From positions 124,001 through 188,000 of the forward strand of contig QJPP01003155.1 in assembly GCA_003996215.1 (NCBI GenBank): DNA of 64,000 nt, given 5' to 3'. The translations under genes were made by a program, and so were the position numbers. The number at the start of each line of letters is the position of its first letter. Position 1 is the stretch's first letter. Under the pieces are notes generated by a model. The model did no database searches, had not been told where the DNA came from, and saw nothing but the letters and a program-made list of their open reading frames with translations. This stretch comes from Jaltomata sinuosa. Lineage: Eukaryota; Streptophyta; Magnoliopsida; Solanales; Solanaceae. Below, one piece after another: positions 56,524 through 64,000 of this stretch.

Positions 56524-57894
56524 AAACCGTCTGTATTAACCTGCCAACCCAAAGAAACTGCGAACCTCGATAGGCGAAGTAGGCCTAGCCCAATCATGAA
56601 CTGCTGCAATCTTCGCCTGATCTACCATAATCCTATCCTTGGACACCACGTGCCTCAAGAATTCCACTGACTCAAGCCAAAAGCCACACTTAGTAAATTT
56701 GGCATACAACTAATGGTCTCGCAATGTCTGAAGTACAACTCTAAGATGCTGCTCATGTTCCTCTCTAATTCTCGAATAAATCAGAATGTTATCGATGAAC
56801 ACAATCACAAATGAATCTAAGTAGGCACTGAATAGACGGTTCATCAACTCCATAAATGCTTCTGGGACATTAGTCATCCCAAAAGACATGACTAGGAACT
56901 TATAATGGCCGTATCGAGTCCTAAATGCAGTCTTTGGAATGTCCTCGGCCCTAATCCTCAACAGGTGATAACCGAACCTCAAATCTATCTTAGAGAACAC
57001 TGCTACACCCTGTAGCTGGTCGAACAAATCATCAATATGCAATATCGGATATCTGTTCTTAACGGTCACCTTATTAAAATGGCCGTAGTCGATACACATA
57101 TGCATATACCCATCCTTCTTCTTCATAAATAGAACCAGAGCACCCCACGAAGATACACTAGGCCTAATGAACCCTCTACTCAATAGATGCTGGAGCTGAT
57201 CTTTAAGCTCTCTTAACTCAGCAGGTGCCATCCGATATGGTAGAATGGAAATAGGCTTCGTGCCCAGCTCCTCATCGATACCAAAATCAATGTCACAATC
57301 AAACGGAAGACTCGGAAGATCAGAAGGAAACACATTCGAATACTCGCAAACCACATGAACAGACTCAAGTGGAGGTGTGGTGGAACTAGTATCACGGACG
57401 TAGGCAAGATATGCTAAGCACTCTTTCCCAACCAACCGCTGGGTGCTCAGAAAAGATATAACTCCCCTCGGCATGTGGCTATCAGCTCCCTTCCATATGA
57501 TAGGAGGGACACCAGGCATTCGAAGAGTAACAGTCTTGGCGAAGCAATCCAAGACCGCATGATAAGAAGACAGCCAATCCATACCCAAGATCACATCAAA
57601 ATCTACCATATAAAGAACAACCAAGTCTACCCTCGTGTCGTACCCCAAGATAGTCACTACACACGCCTGATACACCTGATCCACTACTAAAGAACCTACT
57701 GGGGTAGATACATGCAAGGGCGCAGGCAAAGACTCACAAGCAGACTCCAGACGAGTAGCATAATAAGCAAACACATTTAAGAATATAGACCCCAGATCAA
57801 ACAAAGAAGAAGCAGATTGATGGCAAATAGAGATCATACCTGTGATAATAGCATCTGAAGCCTCAGCCTCCGTTTGGCCCAGAACTGCATACAT
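56524..57894 (-). pseudogene. Protease and reverse transcriptase of element D (394-codon open piece)
   Basis: The longest open stretch in the window (56710-57894). Residues about 28-40 are the protease active site, SSLFDLGSIFLNVFA, with Leu in place of the usual Pro/Thr/Ser after Asp. VDFDVILGMDWLSSYHAVLD lies near 93-112. RT begins near 215 (PYRMAPAELRELKDQLQHLL), with KKKDGYMHMCIDYGHFNKV, FSKIDLRFGYHLLRIRAEDI and the catalytic box VFIDNILIYSR, where the second Asp of the pair is Asn. The RT thumb (56524-56709) is broken by stops. The catalytic change makes the RT inactive even though the frame is long. Confidence 0.9.
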
Positions 57895-59359
57895 GTGGCC
57901 CCAGCTGCCATGACCACCTGACCTACCAGACTGAGGGCCACTTCTAGTCCCCTAGGGACCACTTCTACTACCCTATGAATCGCCTCTAGCTGGTGGTGCT
58001 GGAGCCCTGGGGGCCTGAACCAATTGATCCTGTCGCCTCTGGTGTGGTACTGATGGACAATCTCTAACAAACTGGCCTATCTCACCACACTCATAACAAC
58101 CCCGACCATATATTCCCCACTGTGAAGACCCAACTGAATTAGAATGACCACCATAATCTATGGACCATGAATGACCACCTCATGGAGCAGGAACGATACT
58201 CTGGCTACTCTGACCCTTAACAGTGTATAATGCCGCCTGAACAGGTCGGCTTGGCTGGAAACATTGCTGGTGCTGACCTCTACTATAGTAGCCTCTACCA
58301 CAACCCTGTGAACTACTGAAACTACCCTAGTGGTAGGGCCTCTTATCGCTGCCCCCTTGGGCCTTGCGAAGTACACCCTCAATAGTACGGGCATAATCAA
58401 CTATCTACAGAAAAGACTGACCCGATGCTACCATACCATCTGTGGCCAATCAGAGATGTATGGTTAAACCTCGAACAAACTGGTGTACTCTCTCGTGCTC
58501 GGTGGGCAGAATCATAGTGGCATGTCTGGACAACAGATGGAACCAAACCTCGCACTCATACACAGTCATGGAGCCCTGCTCCAATCCAACAAACTGATCC
58601 ATCAGACGCTCCCTCATGCTATGTGGTACATACCTATCCAGAAAGGCTGCGGAGAACTAATCCCAAGTAAGCAGGGGTGACTCGGCTGGTCTGCAAGCAA
58701 CATATGACCTCCACCACTATTTTTCTAGGCTATCCAGCTGAACTATGGTGTAATTTGCTCCATATGGCTCAACTAACCCAAAATTATGTAACCTCTCCTG
58801 GCACCTAGTCAGAAACTCGTGCATATCCTCCCTAGAAGCACCTAAAAACCTTGGAGGAACCAATCTCAAGAACCTACCAAGCATCTTCTGCTTCTCAAAA
58901 GACATAACTGACATGGATGGAAGAGGGGGAGCAAATGCTAGGACCGATAATACCTCCAATCTAGGAGCCGCAGTAGGCTGCGCTCCTGAACCCTATGCTA
59001 CTGCCTGAGCTAAAGTCTGAGCCTCACCTCGAACCTGAGAACCAATCGGAGTGCTTAGCGAAGTTACTGGTGGAGTCATACCCTCAAGGATCCCCAACAA
59101 TCAAACTAAGGTGTCCTGCAATACTGGAGTAGCCACAAAACCTGCCGGATGATGGGCTGGCCCCACATGCTCCATCTCATACTGAACCTCATCCACTCTA
59201 ACCTCAGGCTCTGGTGATGGTAGTCTAGCCGGAGCCCGAGCTGGCACCGCAGCTCGTGCCCTACTTTGACCTCTGGGTCGACCTCTACCCCGTCGCCTAG
59301 CTGGGGCTCTAACTATAGGTGCAGGGGCCTCGACCCGCCGCAGATCTCATCTGAACCAT
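57834..59359 (-). pseudogene. Gag of element D
   Basis: ATG at 59359 (minus) begins MVQMRSAAGRG, about 190 bp after the primer site. 58717-58959 carries MLGRFLRLVPPRFLGASRED and FLTRCQERLHNFGLVEPYGA. The knuckle GCYECGEIGQFVRDCP (about 58056-58104) has Gln in place of the CCHC His. The Arg/Gly/Ser-rich linker is split over several frames (57834-58400). Stops near 58656, 58714 and 58995 show decay. Confidence 0.82.
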
Positions 59360-59548
59360 CTAAGAAAGAATGAAACAAAGGTACTTATAAGTTGATCAAG
59401 TCAAGAACGCACAACAAGGAATCAAACAAGACAACATATTTGCTAGGAATGTCCTATAGCCTCTCGTAGATTGGATATAGATGTCATCGTACCGATCCAT
59501 GAGACTCCACTTGATACTTTGCTCTTGTACTGGTGAGACCGGTGAACC

Positions 59549-59563
59549 TAGTGCTCTGATACT
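59549..59563 (-). other. Primer-binding site of element D, mutated
   Basis: Minus-strand TAGTATCAGAGCACT, derived from TGGTATCAGAGCCT, lies 4 bp after the 5' LTR. Confidence 0.7.
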
Positions 59564-59567
59564 ACTC

Positions 59568-62537
59568 TGTCACTACTTGAAACTGGGCCATGATGGCATC
59601 TACATAACCCCCAAGTAGACAAGCCAAAACCCAACGATTGTGCAAGACACTAATAATAATTAAACTAAGGAAATATGGAAGATATAATGAAAAGACAGGG
59701 CCAATAGCATATATACATACCAACGTACAAAATATACAAAAGATGGCCCTAAAGTGATCGAATAGACGAAACAACACGAGAATTGACCAAGACCTTGTGT
59801 CACTAGTACAAGAGCGACTAAGAAAGGAGTAGCTATACAACAGATGCTTTCTATCAAAATTTCAAAAATATAGACAGAATATACAAGACAGAAAGCATGT
59901 AAAGTCTCCAAAAAGCGCCAAAAGCTCACCGCGATCCGATCAGCAATTTGCCTCGAACGACAGGAAGATCAATGAGGGTGGCTGGTAGTAGGTGCTGCAT
60001 CATAAAAAGATGCAGAGTGTAGTATGAGTACCAAGACAACGGGTACTCAGTAGGCATCATAGGCCGATCGAGCACAGAAAGATAATATATAAATAATAAG
60101 ATACAGGAAAGCAGTTAAAATATAGGGATCCACCTAAATCTAGTTATAAAGCCAAAAATAAAAAACAACCAAAGCTAAAAAAGGTGAAGTAATAACAAGA
60201 CCATCTCAAATCAGCCAACAATCCAAACGCACCCAAATCCAATGTAATGCGATGCAACAATGATGTAATGTATGAATGTATAAAAGTCAAACCCTGTATC
60301 TAGTACTCGGGCGCCCGGGATGGAACATCGAGCTTATCAAATGAGTGCAGGAAGAAAAAGACCCAAAATAGAGCATCGGGACACCTAGAATTTACCCTCG
60401 GACTCATCAACATATGCATAAAAGTTAAAACTCGAGATAACACATAGGGCTCCTGACATTTAACCTCAGACTCATCAACGTATGCATAAAAGTAGTATTT
60501 TTCCCTTTTCCTCCCAAGATTAGTAGTAAGGTCCAATATAATTCAACTCAAATCCCAAGTACGCCGCAGCCGTAGTAAACTTCATTTTTAAATTCAAAAC
60601 CCTTTGAAAATGCTTTTCTTATATATCCATGACGTGTGATGCAATATGAACATGAAATAACCAATCAGGGAAGAAATCATTTACAACAAAGCAAAAACAG
60701 GGTGAAAATACCCTCCAAACCAAGAGAACTGACCTGGACCTTCGTCCAAATCCAAGATATGACCTCGGGCCCACAGTTACATACAATAGGAGAACAAGCA
60801 AATAAAACAGGGAAAAATAACATAGAAATTCACCAATATTCTTTACTCTGCCTCTAAAACCTCCTAAAAGCAACCTAGGGATTCTAAGCTAGCCACAATA
60901 ATACTACAAGCTCCTAGGCTAAGGATAACATGAAAATTCTACATTACAATCCGAAATGGCCAATTATAAACGGTAAACAGGATTTAAGCCTAAACCTATC
61001 AGAAATCCAACTTAACGTTCCAGTATCAAATAAATATATAAAATCTAATTACACTCAGTCTAGGAAGTAAACCGTAACCTACCTCAAGGCTGAATTACAA
61101 GCCCGAACAATCACTCGTGTGCCTTCCCCTTCCAAATAGGCTCAGAAAGTTGCCACGCTATCAAGAATATAATTTAGGTGTAAAGACGAGAAGAACAACA
61201 TCCATATTGCTATACAAAAAAGGGCCAGAAATCGGGTTGAAATAATGACCCTTGGGGCTCGTGCAATGAAACAAAAAACAAACTTCTCAATTATGAATGC
61301 AACGAGTTAGGGAACCTATGCCTAAAAGGTGGGCGTGAATGGGACTCGTTTCGAGGCCTAAAACTGCCCCAAAGCCCATTAGTTCAAAAAGAGTTAATCA
61401 AGGAAACTAATGGGAAAACAACGAGTTTAACAAAGATTAACAACGTAAAAGAGGAGAGGGGGTGAAGAAGGAACTTACCAGATGAAGAGAGCTAAAATGG
61501 AGGGGCTGGAACCGGAGCTCTATGATCAACAATGGAGGAAGTAAGAGTTCTTTGGAGGAGAAAATAAAGTTGGCAGCTTAAATAGCTGCCAGGGGTCCTT
61601 TATCACGATCGCGATAGGACCACTGCATTTTCAAGGAAGAACGGGCCAGACTATCACAGTCGCGACATGCCAGTCACGCGGTCGCGACAGGCCAGCCATG
61701 CGGTCGCGATAGGCCAACCACACGGTTGTGTAGAACAGGCCCCTGCCTGCTTCATCACGAACGCGAGGATCAACTTTTGCGATTGCGATGGTTAAGAAAC
61801 TAGACCATCGCAAACATGATGGAAGACTCACGATTGCGAGGACCAAAAAAGTCTGCAACTTTAGTGCAACAACCAACAATTACACTAAGGCCAAAAAAAC
61901 TTCCGATGGACCCTCGGGATTCATCTAGAACTATGCAAACACAAACCAACCATGCTACCCTACCATAAATGGCATTCCAGACTTAATTGAATCGATGAAA
62001 CTCCCAACAGAGATTGTTTTAATGAAAAGTGTGCCCGACGCCCAAAACCAACTCAGAACTCAAAACCCAAAAACAAGTCCGAAAGTCCCGGGACACAAAC
62101 CAAAGGTCCTTATAGCCCAAAGTTGACATTTTGGAGCTAACAACACTGACAGATTTTCCATCCGAGGTCATTATCTCTGAATATTGACCAAAGTCAACCC
62201 TACCAACTAAACTAGCTTGAAAACACATAAAATAACACAAAATCCAACTGAAAGTACTTAGACCTAGACCAATGGTCCTACTAGACCAAAATCCCTATTT
62301 CAAAGCCAACAGAACTATCAGAATTTGATTCTGAGCACGTTAACCAAGAAAGTTGACCGAAGTCAAGGATTTTCTAAGTACAAGTTCTAAAATAGGGAAA
62401 TGGTCATAATGACCTAACGAATGGCCCGGGCACCAAACCGTTAGTCCTGGAAAGTCATAAATGACCTTTGGCCACTGAGGGAAAGCTTGGAATGCAGAAA
62501 AAGCAGAAAATGTAAATTGACCTAGAGGGTCATTATA
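59568..62537 (-). repeat. 5' LTR of element D
   Basis: TGTCACTACTTGAAACTGGG ... GGGTCATTATA, 2,970 bp; collinear with the left LTR except for the organelle-like insert. TATA box (minus) at 61578-61585 and palindrome block at 61600-61810. Confidence 0.9.
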
Positions 62538-62542
62538 TCGGG

Positions 62543-64000
62543 TCCCCGGATGTGTTCTCGAGGGTCTGTCGGAGAAATTTCCAAGTTGATATTGGCTGTT
62601 GGCAGCTAGTGCTGTCATGGCACCCACATGGACTTCGCCTACGCATGGGCTATCCACCTACACATAAGGCATATGCCAGTCGCCTCTCTGTTGCCTTTGC
62701 CTAGGCGCTGCCTTGGCCGCGTTCGCAGGCTTGCGTGCATGGTGGCCTGGACGCGTACGCGCAAGGCAGGCGCCTAGCCTTTGCATGTATATTTCCTGCC
62801 TATGTTTGCATTCCTGCATAGGCAATGACCTGGCTGCATTCGCATAGGCACGCCTGGCTGCTTCTTAAGTTGCTTCTTTCTTTCTCTCTCCTTATTTCTA
62901 AATGACTTCATTTCTCCATTCGCATCAGCCTTCTAAACTCTATTTTGCTCCTCTTTTGGCCACCAATTTCTTAGGGTGAAATCACCATTGCATCATGGTC
63001 ATTTTCCTGTCATTTAATCCGGTAAGTTCATTACTAAATTCCAATTTTTCATTCTTTAAATTTCCTCCATTGTTGTTGATTGTTGAAACTTGGTCTCATG
63101 AAGAATCTGTTCTTTGGGGATTGCATGCTTTGTGGGATCATGCAATTTGCTTCCTTGGCGTATATCCTTTTGTTGTGGTAAGTAATTCTTGCCTAAATTC
63201 TGTTTTTTCGTTCTTAAATTCCCTCTTTGGTTCCTTGACTTGTAGCGGTTGTTTTAGCTTGAATTTCATGCCCAAGTTCTTCAATTTTCTAGGCATGCAC
63301 TCTTATAATTATAGTGATCGTTTGGTACTCTTTCATTTCTGGCTTTGCGTTGCGGGGCCCACAGGCCTGCCGATGACCCAAAATTTGACTCGGCTATAAT
63401 TATAGCAATATAGGTATCATTAGTCTTGTTTTAACTCGTAGCTTATGTTTTTGATAGTTTGATTTGCATTCGGAGCTTCTCGAAGTGGTTTGGGCTCGGA
63501 CATCGTTGTTCCAGCAACTTATCATCGGATGACAAGTAGGTTACGGTCTAACTTCTTTAGACTTCACATATATAGGATAAAATTATACTAATTGGCATCC
63601 TTGGATTGGGTTTATTAGCTTGGCACCACAGACCTTGACTGATTTTCCATGTCTACATCATTTGTTTCCTCCATTGTGTGTATTATTCTTCGTAGATTGA
63701 TATTATCACCCTTATGGTCCTGTTTAGCCTTGATTTGACTCTAGACCATAGATGGTGTGTTATTTGAGAGTGTCCGTGAGTCTCGAACATCATTATTGCA
63801 ATTTTAGGCTAGTTATTTGTGTTATAGAGTGATTGGAGACTATGTAGGGTCGATAGGTTGATTCTGAGCCGTTGGGCTGCTATTTGTGATTTGAGCATGT
63901 CATTTCCATGCATATACGGGGGTTTTTCGCATATTTTACTATCATTTTGGCTTCGAGCCCACTATTTCTGGATTTCTAAACATTGCATGGCCCTGGGGGC
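62543..64000 (+). repeat. 3' LTR of element B, continued beyond the window
   Basis: TCCCCGGATGTGTTCTCGAG onward matches 35288-36770 of the 5' LTR base for base over long stretches, including the GC-rich block (62630-62860) and ACATTGCATGGCCC at the window edge. No genes; the hydrophobic frame at 62995-63399 is also seen shifted in the partner LTR and is not coding. Confidence 0.9.

Larger units (their letters stand above)
50650..62537 (-). mobile_element. Element D: Ty3/gypsy chromovirus related to B, inserted in B's 3' LTR
   Basis: LTRs 50650-54476 and 59568-62537, with flanks GCGGG (50645-50649) and TCGGG (62538-62542), a 4/5 target match. Joining the flanks gives the order seen in the intact LTR at 35285. 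Full gag-pol lies on the minus strand. LTR starts TGTAATGACCC and ends CGTGACA/AGTGACA, like family B, so D is a divergent subfamily of the same lineage. Confidence 0.9.
34661..64000 (+). mobile_element. Element B: Ty3/gypsy chromovirus with both LTRs interrupted (continues right)
   Basis: 5' LTR 34661-38334 plus 44784-44811; primer site at 44815; gag-pol 44976-50011; 3' LTR 50022-50649 plus 62543 onward beyond the window. The 5' LTR is broken by the chimeric insert 38335-44783 and the 3' LTR by element D. Upstream flank CATAC (34656-34660) should recur after the right LTR outside the window. All pol domains including the chromodomain are recognisable, but stops are frequent. Confidence 0.88.

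Noticed and set aside
62995..63399. 134-codon hydrophobic frame resembling a membrane protein
   Set aside because: Same LTR sequence at 35750-36157 gives a different, shorter frame; T-rich LTR sequence yields Phe/Leu runs by chance.

Overview
The window is plant nuclear DNA, most likely from a Solanaceae species with a large genome (lineage is inferred from repeat style, not searched). It holds the edge of one host gene, one broken host gene fragment, and a deep nest of LTR retrotransposons between them. No bacterial-type features, rRNA or tRNA genes were found.

Layout. Positions 1-184 (minus) are the first 61 codons of a sacsin-like protein. About 280 bp upstream of its start codon lies a Tourist-like (PIF/Harbinger) element (464-1769) with a second repeat inside it. 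A 21-bp perfect-stem hairpin just downstream of a TATA-like box follows (1867-1922), then a minus-strand solo-like LTR of family A (1934-4950) and a Helitron 3' terminus (5386-5415).

5684-33274 is one old non-autonomous Tat-lineage Ty3/gypsy element lying on the minus strand, with 4/5-matching target-site copies. It carries a decayed gag (minus) and a convergent antisense ORF (plus) with its own TATA box. It has been split three times: a solo LTR of family B in its 3' LTR (5719-9415); a 9.8-kb Ogre/LARD-like element in the antisense ORF (10704-20519, perfect 5-bp TSD CCTGG), which holds a Mutator-type foldback MITE (perfect 9-bp TSD) and a long hairpin-bearing tandem array; and a 9.4-kb Tekay/Del-like chromovirus in gag (23142-32548, perfect 5-bp TSD TCAGG).

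33275-34660 is a short host island with a pseudogene fragment of an MSL mechanosensitive channel. From 34661 to beyond the window end lies a plus-strand chromovirus, element B. Its 5' LTR is broken by a chimeric insert (38335-44783) made of a minus-strand pol scrap (C) and a 3'-truncated plus-strand element (A). Its 3' LTR is broken by a minus-strand relative, element D (50650-62537). One LTR of D contains about 0.9 kb of mitochondrial-looking DNA. All pol genes carry stops, frameshifts or changed catalytic residues, and none looks autonomous today.

Recurring theme. Several unrelated LTR families each carry a block of short perfect palindromes, with a different core in each family, in two cases directly upstream of a TATA box. 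The tandem array at 16.1-18.0 kb keeps a 6-bp stem in each unit, with a compensatory base-pair change between its two sub-arrays.
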